Origin: an uncultured Paracoccaceae bacterium
GTDB lineage: Bacteria > Pseudomonadota > Alphaproteobacteria > Rhodobacterales > Rhodobacteraceae
DNA length: 64,000 bases
Reading direction: 5' to 3'
Assembly: GCA_951812305.1 (NCBI GenBank)
Contig: CATOSB010000006.1
Span: 124,001 to 188,000 of the forward strand
Below, piece by piece: positions 28,902 to 37,591 of the stretch. Both the position numbers and the translations under genes were made by a program. Every line of letters begins with the position of its first letter. Positions within the stretch are counted from its first letter, which is position 1. Below the pieces are notes generated by a model, which searched no databases, was not told the DNA's origin, and saw only the letters and a program-made list of their open reading frames with translations.

Positions 28902-29402
28902 ATGTCCCTTTCAGAGCAGTTTCATACAGACGACCTGCATCCCATTGATATCGTGGAGCATATAGCAGCGCATCATGAATGGGATTTCGACAGGGTTGCG
29001 GACGATCAGATCGCGATGGCGGTGGAGGCGCAGTGGCGGACCTATTCCATCACGCTGGCCTGGTCAGGGTTCGATGAGACGCTGCGTCTGATCTGCACCT
29101 TCGAGATGGAGCCACCGGAAGAGAAATTGCCCCTGATCTATGAAACGCTGAACCGCACCAATGACATGTGCTGGGCCGGGGCGTTTACCTATTGGTCCGA
29201 GCAGCGGCTGATGGTTTATCGCTATGGGCTGGTCATGGGCGGCGGGCAAATCGTTGCAGCGGACCAGATCGACAAGCTGATCGGTGCGGCGGTATCCTCG
29301 GCAGAGCGGTTCTATCCGGCATTTCAGCTGGTGGCCTGGGGTGATCAGTCGCCCGCAGACGCGATGCAGGTGGCGATGGCCGAGGCCTACGGGCGCGCCT
29401 GA
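28902..29402 (+). CDS. YbjN domain-containing protein
   Basis: This 166-aa product resembles the YbjN family of putative sensory or chaperone-like proteins. It has DIVEHIAAHHEWDFDRVADD, ITLAWSGFDETLRLICTFEM and LMVYRYGLVMGGGQIV. The ATG at 28902 follows GAGGCCGGGA. The upstream region holds two copies of GTATCTTG (28799-28806, 28850-28857). No signal peptide or membrane segment is visible. Confidence 0.8.
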   Translation: MSLSEQFHTDDLHPIDIVEHIAAHHEWDFDRVADDQIAMAVEAQWRTYSITLAWSGFDETLRLICTFEMEPPEEKLPLIYETLNRTNDMCWAGAFTYWSEQRLMVYRYGLVMGGGQIVAADQIDKLIGAAVSSAERFYPAFQLVAWGDQSPADAMQVAMAEAYGRA

Positions 29403-29436
29403 ATAATCGAATTTTGCAAGCAAAATCCGACCAACT

Positions 29437-29487
29437 GGGGGGCCAGCCCCCCAGACCCCCCGCCGTATTTGAGACCAAGAAGAAATT
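29437..29487 (+). repeat. R2 GC-rich intergenic repeat, copy 2
   Basis: GGGGGGCCAGCCCCCCAGA continues into CCCCCCGCCGTATTTGAGAC and CAAGAAGAA, closely matching 20588-20638. Just before it is ATTTTGCAAGCAAAAT, a near-palindrome also present inside R1 copy B. It lies in the 257-bp gap before proC. Confidence 0.75.
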
Positions 29488-29659
29488 AGGTTTTCAGGCG
29501 ACAGACTGACGACTTGAAGCGTTTCGAAAATCGGTTGAGACGCGACTTGATTTCGAAACGCCCACAACATCGGAAGGTTGCGGGCGCTTCGGGCCATACC
29601 GGTGGTTCAAGTTTAAATCGAAACGCTGTAGTCTGATTTCCTTTAGACGGGGGCGCTTG

Positions 29660-30466
29660 ATGTTAGAGCAGATCGAAAATCGCGGTATGGTCCTGCTGGG
29701 CTGTGGCAAGATGGGTTCGGCGATGCTGGCCGGCTGGCTGGAAGGCGGGCTGTCGCCGGGGGCGGTTTGGGTTCTCGATCCCTATCCCTCGGATTGGGTG
29801 CAGGCGACGGGGGTTCATGTGAACGAAGGGCTGCCGGAGAGTCCTGCGGTGGCGCTGATCGCTGTGAAGCCGCAGATGATGGGGGAAGCGTTGCCGAGCC
29901 TTCGGGCGCTGGGCCGCGAAACATTGTTCGTGTCAATTGCGGCGGGAACGCCGATAGCGGCGTTTGAGGCGGCGTTGGGCGAGGTGCCAGTGGTGCGCGC
30001 GATGCCGAACACGCCAGCGGCCATCGGGCGCGGGATCAGCGCGATTGTCGGCAATGCGGTCGCTGGGGCAGAAGCGTTGAATATGGCCGAGGCGCTGTTG
30101 AGTGCGGTGGGGCAGGTTGTTCGCTTGCCGGATGAATCGCAGATGGATGCGGTTACGGCGGTGTCCGGGTCGGGACCTGCCTATGTCTTTCACTTGATCG
30201 AGACACTGGCGGCGGCGGGGGAGGCCGAAGGCTTGTCGCCCGCGTTGGCGATGGAACTGGCCAAGGCGACGGTGACGGGCGCGGGCGCGCTGGCGGTTGA
30301 CGCAGAGGAGGATCCGGCACAACTGCGGGTGAATGTGACCAGCCCGGGCGGCACGACGGCGGCGGCGCTGGAAATTCTGATGGATGAGGACAATGGGTTT
30401 CCGGCGTTGTTGCAGCGCGCGGTAAAGGCGGCGGCGAACCGGTCGCGGGAGTTGGCAAATGGCTGA
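29660..30466 (+). CDS. proC: Pyrroline-5-carboxylate reductase
   Basis: ProC makes proline from P5C using NAD(P)H. The 268-aa product has VLLGCGKMGSAMLAGWL (dinucleotide loop), ALIAVKPQMM, VVRAMPNTPAAIGRG and the C-terminal signature DAVTAVSGSGPAYVFHLIET, with VTSPGGTTAAALE. The ATG at 29660 is preferred over an adjoining TTG. It overlaps the next gene by 8 bp. Confidence 0.94.
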   Translation: MLEQIENRGMVLLGCGKMGSAMLAGWLEGGLSPGAVWVLDPYPSDWVQATGVHVNEGLPESPAVALIAVKPQMMGEALPSLRALGRETLFVSIAAGTPIAAFEAALGEVPVVRAMPNTPAAIGRGISAIVGNAVAGAEALNMAEALLSAVGQVVRLPDESQMDAVTAVSGSGPAYVFHLIETLAAAGEAEGLSPALAMELAKATVTGAGALAVDAEEDPAQLRVNVTSPGGTTAAALEILMDEDNGFPALLQRAVKAAANRSRELANG

Positions 30467-30797
30467 GATTTCGTTTGATGATTTCATGCAAATGGATATC
30501 CGGGTCGGGCAGGTGGCGCGCGCAGAACCCTATCCCGAGGCGCGCAAACCGGCGATCAAGCTGTGGGTGGATTTCGGCCCGGAGATCGGTGAGCGCAAGA
30601 GCTCGGCCCAGATCACCCGGCACTATGAACCGGAAGACCTGATCGGGAAGAGGGTTATGGGTGTGGTGAATTTTCCGCCGCGCCAGATCGGCAAGTTTAT
30701 GTCAGAAGTTTTGGTGTTGGGTGTGCCGGATGCTGATGGCGAGGTTGTTTTGCTTGTGCCGGACAAAGATGTGCCGATTGGCGGGCGGATGTTCTAA
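30459..30797 (+). CDS. tRNA-binding domain protein (CsaA-like)
   Basis: This 112-aa product is an OB-fold tRNA-binding (EMAP/CsaA) domain. It has FMQMDIRVGQVARAEPYPEA, KPAIKLWVDFG, SSAQITRHYEPEDLIGKRVM, GVVNFPPRQIG and the C-terminal VLLVPDKDVPIGGRMF. CsaA has been described as a tRNA-binding and chaperone-like protein. It overlaps proC, so it is likely cotranscribed with it. About 210 bp of featureless sequence follow before the IS66 copy. Confidence 0.88.
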   Translation: MAEISFDDFMQMDIRVGQVARAEPYPEARKPAIKLWVDFGPEIGERKSSAQITRHYEPEDLIGKRVMGVVNFPPRQIGKFMSEVLVLGVPDADGEVVLLVPDKDVPIGGRMF

Positions 30798-31014
30798 GGA
30801 AGCCAGCCAGTATTCGCGTTCCGATTATTGGCCCCAACCAGATTTGAACGAAGTGGCCGCATTGAGCCCGCGTCGGAAATGTCTGAATTATGCTGCGTGC
30901 ACTCGCAACGTTGAAATGCTGCGGCAGCCCAGAATTCGGTTCCGCTGTCCGGTGGGAAACACGGGCATTCGTAACTCGCACGGCTATCCTTAGGCGGCTA
31001 TTGTCTGACAATTG

Positions 31015-32615
31015 GTAACTCCCAAGCACCCCCCACGTTTGAGTGTTATTGTCAGTTTTATGGTGAGTCGAATTTGCCATTTTGCGCGTGTTTTTTTTCT
31101 TTCTTGTCTGAATTCTGTGGCGCCGGGTTGATTTCTCTGAATCAGTGGTGGGATGGATCAGGTTGCCGCCCTTGAACAACTTCTCGCCACGGCTCTGCGT
31201 CGGATCGCTGAGCTTGAAGCTGCGTTGGCGAGCATGGCGGAAGAGATCACGGACCTGCGCCGACAGTTGGCCAAGAACAGCAGCAATAGCAGCAAGCCCC
31301 CTTCAAGTGATGGCCTGAAGAAGCCAGCCCCGCGCAGCCTGCGTGGCAAATCCGGAAAGAAAAGTGGCGGCCAAGTTGGCCACCGGGGCGACACCCTGCG
31401 CCAGACGTCAACACCCGACTTTGTCGAACGGCATGAGGCGACGCATTGCAGCGCCTGTCAGAGCGCCCTGACGGCGGAGATGGTGAAAGGGATCGAGAAG
31501 CGTCAGGTGTTCGACTTGCCTGCGCCACGCCTGGAGGTCACCGAGCATCAGGCGGCGGTTTATTGTTGCGACCATTGTCGAGCCACGACGACGGCTGGCT
31601 TTCCCGATGGCGTGGCCGCGCATGTGCAATATGGCACGCGCATGCGGGCAGTGGCGGTCTATTGCAATGTTCAGCAGCTGATACCCGAGGATCGGGTCTG
31701 CCAGCTTATGCGCGACCTGTTTGGGGCCACCAGCTTGTGCGCGGCCAGCGTGACCAACTGGACGCGCGGCGCGGCAAATAAGATGGGTGTCGTGGTTGAA
31801 CACATTCTCGCCCGGCTTGCCGAAGGCGGCGTTCGGCATCTGGACGAGACCGGACTTCGTGTTGCCGGCAAGCTGCACTGGCTGCACACGATCTGCGATA
31901 CCGCCTTCACCCATTACCGCATCAGCGCCAAACGCGGTGCTGTTCCAACCTTCCTGACCGGCGGGACGATCATTCATGATCACTGGAAACCCTACTACGC
32001 CCATATGAGCGGAGTGGACGCCCACGCCCTCTGCGGGGCGCATCACTTGCGCGAACTCAAGGCCATCGAAGAGATCGAAAAAGAGCCTTGGGCGACGGAG
32101 ATGAGCGCAGTGCTTCATAGCGCCAATCAGCTCAGATGCGCGGCTCAGGATCAAGGCGAGACCGAACTCCCGGAACTGGTTCGCCAGGGTATAGTCACCA
32201 GATACATGGCGATCCTCGCCAAGGGGCTCGCCTTCCACGAACGCCGGCCCCCGCTGGCCAAAAGCCCCGGCGCCCGCGGCCGAAAAGCCAGGCGGCCAGG
32301 CCACAACCTGCTCCTCCGCCTGCGTGACTACCGCGATGACGTTTTGCGATTCATCGCCGACTTCGCGGTCCCATTCACAAACAATCAGGCCGAACAGGAC
32401 CTGCGCATGATGAAGCTGCGCATGAAAATCTCGGGCACCTTCCGCACCCTCGAGGGCGCGCGGGTCTTCGCCGACATCAGGTCCGTCATCTCGACGGCCA
32501 GAAAACACCGGTTCAACATCCTGGAAATCCTGACCCTGTCACCACCTCAGATCATCGCACGGCTCTGACGGAACAAAACCCCGCAACCCTATCGGACAGG
32601 GTGCTTGGGAGTTAC
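31015..32615 (+). mobile_element. IS66-family element, copy 3 (1601 bp, complete)
   Basis: It has perfect 17-bp ends and an 8-bp target duplication GACAATTG (31007-31014 and 32616-32623). It is a clean single insertion between the tRNA-binding protein gene and the kinase/GTPase cluster, about 290 bp upstream of the kinase start. Confidence 0.95.
31153..32568 (+). CDS. IS66-family transposase (TnpC-like), copy 3
   Basis: This 471-aa protein has D231, D276 and E414 intact. It differs from the other copies by an Arg in NERRPPLAKS-type sequence (ERRPPLAKSPGARG). It is preceded by a 138-bp non-coding leader with an eight-T tract. Confidence 0.95.
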   Translation: MDQVAALEQLLATALRRIAELEAALASMAEEITDLRRQLAKNSSNSSKPPSSDGLKKPAPRSLRGKSGKKSGGQVGHRGDTLRQTSTPDFVERHEATHCSACQSALTAEMVKGIEKRQVFDLPAPRLEVTEHQAAVYCCDHCRATTTAGFPDGVAAHVQYGTRMRAVAVYCNVQQLIPEDRVCQLMRDLFGATSLCAASVTNWTRGAANKMGVVVEHILARLAEGGVRHLDETGLRVAGKLHWLHTICDTAFTHYRISAKRGAVPTFLTGGTIIHDHWKPYYAHMSGVDAHALCGAHHLRELKAIEEIEKEPWATEMSAVLHSANQLRCAAQDQGETELPELVRQGIVTRYMAILAKGLAFHERRPPLAKSPGARGRKARRPGHNLLLRLRDYRDDVLRFIADFAVPFTNNQAEQDLRMMKLRMKISGTFRTLEGARVFADIRSVISTARKHRFNILEILTLSPPQIIARL

Positions 32616-32911
32616 GACAATTGTATCCACGGGACAGATTTAGGGTGACCCAGTCTCCGCAACGCGGATCGGTCTGGAAATGCATCTTGGAAACTGAGCT
32701 CGAGGAAGTCGTCGGACTTCGTTGCGAACAGGCTGCGAATGGTCACGATGATGCGACACCGCCAAACTCTTTTCGTAAGTTTTCATGCAAAGTCGAAACC
32801 GGCTTTGACGCTGAATCGCACCACTTACACCATCAATTCGACGCAATCTTGGTGGATAAAGTCTAAAATCGTCCGCGAACTAAATGTGAACGTGTTGAGA
32901 ACGTAGTGTGA

Positions 32912-34273
32912 ATGACAAACGATCAGATTAAACCAACGACCAAGTCGACGCATGCACGCGAGGACGCGCTGCGTCCGGGCGCCACACTGCTGCGTGGTCA
33001 GTACAGAATTGACAAATATCTGAACGCCGGCGGTTTTGGCATCACTTATCTGGCCTCCGACAGTCTTGAGCGTCAGGTGGTGATCAAAGAGTGCTTTCCA
33101 AACGTCATGTGCACCCGGAGCGATCAATCCGTTCGCGCGAGTTCGCGGTCACTGGACACCGAATTTGCAACCGTGGTGAAGCAGTTCGTTCAGGAGGCGC
33201 GCCGACTTGCGAAACTCCGGCACCCTAATATCGTGGGTGTGCATCAGGTGTTCGAAGACAATGGCACCGCCTATATGGCGCTTGACTATGTTGAAGGTCG
33301 CGATCTTCTGGATATCGTCGAGTCGAGCCGTGACGAGCTGACACCGGCGATCATCAAGGACATGCTTCTCAAGCTGCTCGACGCCATCGCGTTCATTCAT
33401 GAACGCGAGATCCTTCACCGCGATATCTCTCCTGACAACATCCTGGTCGATGCAGACTGGCGGCCGGTTCTGATCGATTTTGGGGCGGCGCGGGAAGTCG
33501 CTTCGAACAAAAGTCGTGCGCTTTCAGCGCTTCAAATCGTCAAAGACGGATATTCGCCACAAGAGTTCTATCTGGCGAACAATTCGCAGTCGCATTCAAG
33601 CGATCTCTATTCCCTTGCCGCGACGTTTTATCACCTGATCGCTGGCAAAGCGCCGCCAAACAGCCAGGTGCGACTTGCCGCGTTGGCAGGCGAAGAGATG
33701 GATCCCTATGATCCAATCCCGCCCAGGTCAGAAGATTACGACCATTTCTTCCTTCAGGCTCTCGACAAGGCTCTCGCGGTATTCCCAAAGGACCGCATCG
33801 CATCTGCCGTGGCGTGGATCGAGGAAATCGACGAAGCGCGACGTCGGCAAGCTTTAACGGAACGCGCGAAAGAGGACAAAGAAATCGACGTGGCCATTCG
33901 CCAAATGGTCCTGGAAACCAATAGCGAGATACAGGCGACTGAAAAGACCGACGAGCCCGCGCCGAAAGCGCAACCTGCCAAGCAAAAGGCTTGGAGATTC
34001 GTGCCATTGCGGCCAGCGGATGACTCTAACCAGGTTTCGAATGCTATCAAGAGAACCGGATTGGGCGGTGAAGCGGTGCCAAGAGCTGGCGCGCCAAGGC
34101 GGTCGACATCAGCCGATGTCGTGGACGACAGCGGCGTCGATCCGTTTCAGGAAGATGTCATACCGCCGCCTCGGCGACGGTCGGTACTGTACCGTTTGGT
34201 CTCGAAACCGCTTTCGCAACTATTCAGTCGCCAGTCGAACAAGCAGGATCAAACGCGGAGGCCACAGTCGTGA
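32912..34273 (+). CDS. Eukaryotic-type Ser/Thr protein kinase
   Basis: This 453-aa kinase has all key motifs: the Gly-rich loop LNAGGFGITYLA (from residue 37), the ATP-anchoring Lys59 (QVVIKECFP), catalytic Asp171 in ILHRDISPDNILV and Asp189 in LIDFGAAREV. The kinase domain fills about residues 28-300. The C-terminal 150 residues are charged and Pro/Ala-rich with no membrane helix, so the protein is probably cytosolic. It is the first gene of a kinase, FHA, PP2C, GTPase cluster, and its stop overlaps the FHA gene (GTGA). It is predicted active, and its substrates may be its neighbours. Confidence 0.93.
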   Translation: MTNDQIKPTTKSTHAREDALRPGATLLRGQYRIDKYLNAGGFGITYLASDSLERQVVIKECFPNVMCTRSDQSVRASSRSLDTEFATVVKQFVQEARRLAKLRHPNIVGVHQVFEDNGTAYMALDYVEGRDLLDIVESSRDELTPAIIKDMLLKLLDAIAFIHEREILHRDISPDNILVDADWRPVLIDFGAAREVASNKSRALSALQIVKDGYSPQEFYLANNSQSHSSDLYSLAATFYHLIAGKAPPNSQVRLAALAGEEMDPYDPIPPRSEDYDHFFLQALDKALAVFPKDRIASAVAWIEEIDEARRRQALTERAKEDKEIDVAIRQMVLETNSEIQATEKTDEPAPKAQPAKQKAWRFVPLRPADDSNQVSNAIKRTGLGGEAVPRAGAPRRSTSADVVDDSGVDPFQEDVIPPPRRRSVLYRLVSKPLSQLFSRQSNKQDQTRRPQS

Positions 34274-35244
34274 ACTTTTTGAGGGGAATCATAGCCCGCG
34301 GATCGTCGTCCGCGGAAGCCGCCGCGCCTATGGCAATGGCGGCGCAGGCCAACAGTCAGTTTGACGGCGACGACCTTTATCCCGAAAGCAGCAGTATCGA
34401 AGAATTCGACACAGATGTTGGTAAAGAGGATGAATACCAAGGCACCCTCGCGTCAACATCAGACGACGGTGTGGAAACAGGCGACTTTGGCGATGACGAA
34501 GAGTGGGCGGATGACTGCATTGCGATGTTAAAGAGCGCCGATATGACAGAAAACGGTTCCTCTAAATTCGCAGCCGCCACAACTCCACCTGCCGATTCCG
34601 GCGGCGGCGAGGTCGTCTCGGCGAGCCCAAAGATCTGGGAATTGTTTGACGACGAAGAAAATGAACCAGCCGCGGCCACGGACTCGCCAAGTGCAGCCGC
34701 TACAACGGATCAGGAACTCGCGCGCCAGGCGCTTAAGGGAATGAAGGGGCGGGCTAAAACGCCCGGCACCACCGCGCCAAGCGGTGGCCGAGCAAAAACG
34801 CGACTTTTGGGTTTCAACCACGATGTTATGGAAGAGCTTGATGTCTTCCACCAATCAGAAGCCGAAGCAGCCACCAAACCCACAGTATACCCTGTCGGTT
34901 GGTTGGTGGTGATCGAGGGGCCCGGTCGCGGCGCGTCATTCACGCTGCATAACGGCGTGTCCAAGATCGGCCGTGGAGAAGACCAGTCGATCCGGCTTGA
35001 TTTTGGTGATGACTCGATATCGCGCGATAACCATGCCGCGATTGCCTATGACGAAGAACAGAACACGTTTTATCTTGGCCATGGTGGCAAGGCGAATCTG
35101 GTTCGGCGCAACGGCCACCCGGTTCTTACAACCGAGGAACTGTCGAACGCGGACTTGATCCGGATCGGTGAAACCCAGCTGCGGTTTGTCGCGTTTTGCA
35201 CCCCGGAATTCGCTTGGGACCTGACCGGAGACGGAGGTATCTAA
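34270..35244 (+). CDS. FHA domain protein
   Basis: This 324-aa protein has a long acidic, low-complexity N-terminus (about 1-190, with repeated Asp/Glu and Ala/Thr stretches) and a C-terminal FHA domain. The FHA domain reads VIEGPGRGASFTLHNGVSKI then GRGED, SISRDNHAAIAYDE and NGHPVLTTEELSNADLIRIG. FHA domains bind phosphothreonine, so it probably recognises a target of the adjacent kinase. The GTG start overlaps the kinase stop. No signal peptide is visible. Confidence 0.9.
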   Translation: MNFLRGIIARGSSSAEAAAPMAMAAQANSQFDGDDLYPESSSIEEFDTDVGKEDEYQGTLASTSDDGVETGDFGDDEEWADDCIAMLKSADMTENGSSKFAAATTPPADSGGGEVVSASPKIWELFDDEENEPAAATDSPSAAATTDQELARQALKGMKGRAKTPGTTAPSGGRAKTRLLGFNHDVMEELDVFHQSEAEAATKPTVYPVGWLVVIEGPGRGASFTLHNGVSKIGRGEDQSIRLDFGDDSISRDNHAAIAYDEEQNTFYLGHGGKANLVRRNGHPVLTTEELSNADLIRIGETQLRFVAFCTPEFAWDLTGDGGI

Positions 35245-35245
35245 G

Positions 35246-36193
35246 GTGGGTGAGCGCCGTCGGCTTCAGTTCGATGTTGCGTCTGCATTGGATGTGGGCA
35301 AGCGCGAAACACAGGAAGACGCGATTGTCGCGGACTTCCCGATTGGCAACGGAATTGGCATCATCGTCCTGTCTGACGGCATGGGCGGACACAGCGCTGG
35401 CGAGGTTGCCAGCAAGATTGCCGTTACTGAGGTCTATAGTGACCTGAAGCTGAGAAGCGGAAACAAGGCGAATTTCAGTGACAATATTGGCGGCACACTT
35501 CGTGCTGCTGCGGAATCTGCCAATATATGCATTCGTCATCACACTGACAGGAATCCAGAGACCGCGGGTATGGGCGCCACGCTGATCGCGGCCGTGCGCA
35601 TCGATGACCAGCTGCACTGGCTGTCGATCGGGGATTCGGTACTTTTCTTGTTTCGAAAGGGCAGAATGATCCGGCTGAACGAGGATCACTCTTTGGCGCC
35701 GCAAATCGACTATATGGTCAATAACGGGATGATTTCCGAAGAAGCGGGCCGCAATCATCCCGACAGGAATTGCCTGACGTCGGCTTTGTGTGGCGACGAC
35801 ATACCGTTCGTTGATTGCCCGGAAAAACCGCTTGAACTTCGTGACGGCGATGTCGTGATTGCGGCGAGCGATGGGCTGATGTTTCTTGAAAACAAATCCA
35901 TCGCCCGGATCGTGTTTGAAAATGCACAATCCGGCAGCGAGGTGATTTCTCAGAAGCTGTTGAGTGCAATTGCCAAAATCGGTGCGCCGGACCAGGACAA
36001 TCTGTGCTTTTCGGTTGTCAAAGTGCAAAAGCCCCGTGTGGTCGAGCGCTCGAAATTGCCTGAACAGGTTGCGCCCCGGCCCAAACGCCATCCTGCAAAC
36101 GTGGTTCATGCCGTGAACAATTCGGCATTGGCGGAGTCTATCTCGCCATTTCTGGACTTTTTCAGGAGAAACCGTGCCGGTCGGGTAAGATGA
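35246..36193 (+). CDS. PP2C-family Ser/Thr protein phosphatase
   Basis: This 315-aa metal-dependent phosphatase has the PP2C motifs in order: KRETQEDAIVADF, LSDGMGGHSAGEVAS, GMGATLIAAV, WLSIGDSVLFLF, DVVIAASDGLMFLE and APDQDNLCFSVV. The metal-binding aspartates are present. It starts with GTG one base after the FHA stop and overlaps the next gene in ATGA. It probably reverses phosphorylation by the kinase. Confidence 0.92.
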   Translation: MGERRRLQFDVASALDVGKRETQEDAIVADFPIGNGIGIIVLSDGMGGHSAGEVASKIAVTEVYSDLKLRSGNKANFSDNIGGTLRAAAESANICIRHHTDRNPETAGMGATLIAAVRIDDQLHWLSIGDSVLFLFRKGRMIRLNEDHSLAPQIDYMVNNGMISEEAGRNHPDRNCLTSALCGDDIPFVDCPEKPLELRDGDVVIAASDGLMFLENKSIARIVFENAQSGSEVISQKLLSAIAKIGAPDQDNLCFSVVKVQKPRVVERSKLPEQVAPRPKRHPANVVHAVNNSALAESISPFLDFFRRNRAGRVR

Positions 36194-37422
36194 CATCGGA
36201 AATGTCGAAAGACGAGATTGTCGCATCCCTCAAAGCGGTTCAGTCGCGGCAAAGCCCTGCCAGCAAAGTGGGTCAGATTTGTGATCGGTTGCTGCATCAA
36301 TTGTCCTCGCCCGTACGGATTACCCTTTTGGGGCCGAAGGGTGCAGGCAAACGTCGTCTGTGCAATGCGCTGTTAGGTACGGATATTCTGCCAGAAGATA
36401 TGCCGATACCGACATTCGAACTTATGCATGGCGATGCTGAGAGCATAAGTGCGACGTTGAGTGATCGCAGTGAGCGGACGGTAAGCGGGCGCGAATTCGC
36501 CGACGTCCTGGACGATCACCCCTCGCTCTTGCGCGTCTTTGCGCCTATCCCGATGTTGCGTGACCTTCGTATGCTGGTCCTGATGACCGATGATTGGCAA
36601 ACCGAGGCATTGCCGGCAGCGAAATGGGCCGCGCCACGCACCGACATGGTCATCTGGGTTGCACAAGACTTTGACTCTGAGCAACAGGCGCTTTGGCAGC
36701 AAATGCCCGCAACGATATCAGATCATGCAATGCTGGCGCTGACGTCGGAGCTGTCGGCACCAGAAAGTGATACCGCCGCACAAATCAATCAAGACAACCC
36801 GTTCGGAAGCGAATTTCTTGGCGTTTACCGCGTGTCGCTGGGCGCTGCGCCAGCAAGTGATGGTTCTGGACCGTCGCCCGACTGTCGGGCGCTTTCGGAC
36901 CCGTTGATGCAACATCTTGAACGTGCGCGTCAGGCAGATCTCGACCGGGCTATGATGCTGATCAATCGATTTGGCAGCACGGCGCGTGGCCCCAAGCCCT
37001 CACCCGAGGCCCCGGCGCCGGCAGAACACATACCTGTCGTCACGGGCACGCAGGACGCACCCGTCCCGGAACCCTTACCCCAGCAACCGGCGCATGACCC
37101 GCCGGAAGAAAACCTGACGGAAATCCCGACCGCACAGCCAGAGGCCCTTGAGTTACTGCGGAATTGCGCGAAAGGTGTATTGTCCGAAATCGACGCGCTC
37201 GACGAGACCGAAGCCTCGGAACTCGTGCTGGACCGGTGTGTCGATGCCGCCGACGAGCTGTGCCAGATTCTTCCACCAAATGGCGCGGTACAGGATTTTG
37301 CAAGCCAAGCGGCAGATTACCTTTTGCTTCTCAAGCTTGAGAATGACGATTCCGCGTCCGAAGAGGCGCTGATTGCCATGCTGCAATTAAAACGCAGTGT
37401 CGAAGGGGCCTTAGCGGCGTAA
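36190..37422 (+). CDS. P-loop GTPase-like protein with degenerate G motifs
   Basis: This 410-aa product has a Walker A, LLGPKGAGKRRLCNALLG (Gly48 to Lys54-Arg55), in a dynamin/GTPase-like context. The usual DxxG is not evident (LRMLVLMTDDW at that place), and no clear NKxD follows WVAQDFDSEQQALWQQMP. A Pro/Glu-rich linker (about 270-315) leads to a helical C-terminal domain. It may be a nucleotide-binding but inactive partner of the two GTPases downstream. It is translationally coupled to the phosphatase gene (ATGA). Confidence 0.7.
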   Translation: MTSEMSKDEIVASLKAVQSRQSPASKVGQICDRLLHQLSSPVRITLLGPKGAGKRRLCNALLGTDILPEDMPIPTFELMHGDAESISATLSDRSERTVSGREFADVLDDHPSLLRVFAPIPMLRDLRMLVLMTDDWQTEALPAAKWAAPRTDMVIWVAQDFDSEQQALWQQMPATISDHAMLALTSELSAPESDTAAQINQDNPFGSEFLGVYRVSLGAAPASDGSGPSPDCRALSDPLMQHLERARQADLDRAMMLINRFGSTARGPKPSPEAPAPAEHIPVVTGTQDAPVPEPLPQQPAHDPPEENLTEIPTAQPEALELLRNCAKGVLSEIDALDETEASELVLDRCVDAADELCQILPPNGAVQDFASQAADYLLLLKLENDDSASEEALIAMLQLKRSVEGALAA

Positions 37423-37591
37423 GGAAATTAGGTACAGTTCGCTGGCACGGGCCAAATGATGGCGCGGCGCGGTCGTAAAATGGCCGCAGTCTAAGTCCAA
37501 ACCATAATTGAAACGGCAGTATCGGTAAATACAGGATGGCGTGTCGCTATGGTGTGCCACCGCCCGACCCAAAGTGTTGTGGCAGCAGAAA

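Noticed and set aside
32624..32911. Possible small gene before the kinase
   Set aside because: The open stretch has no RBS, no family resemblance and poor codon pattern. It is treated as the promoter region.
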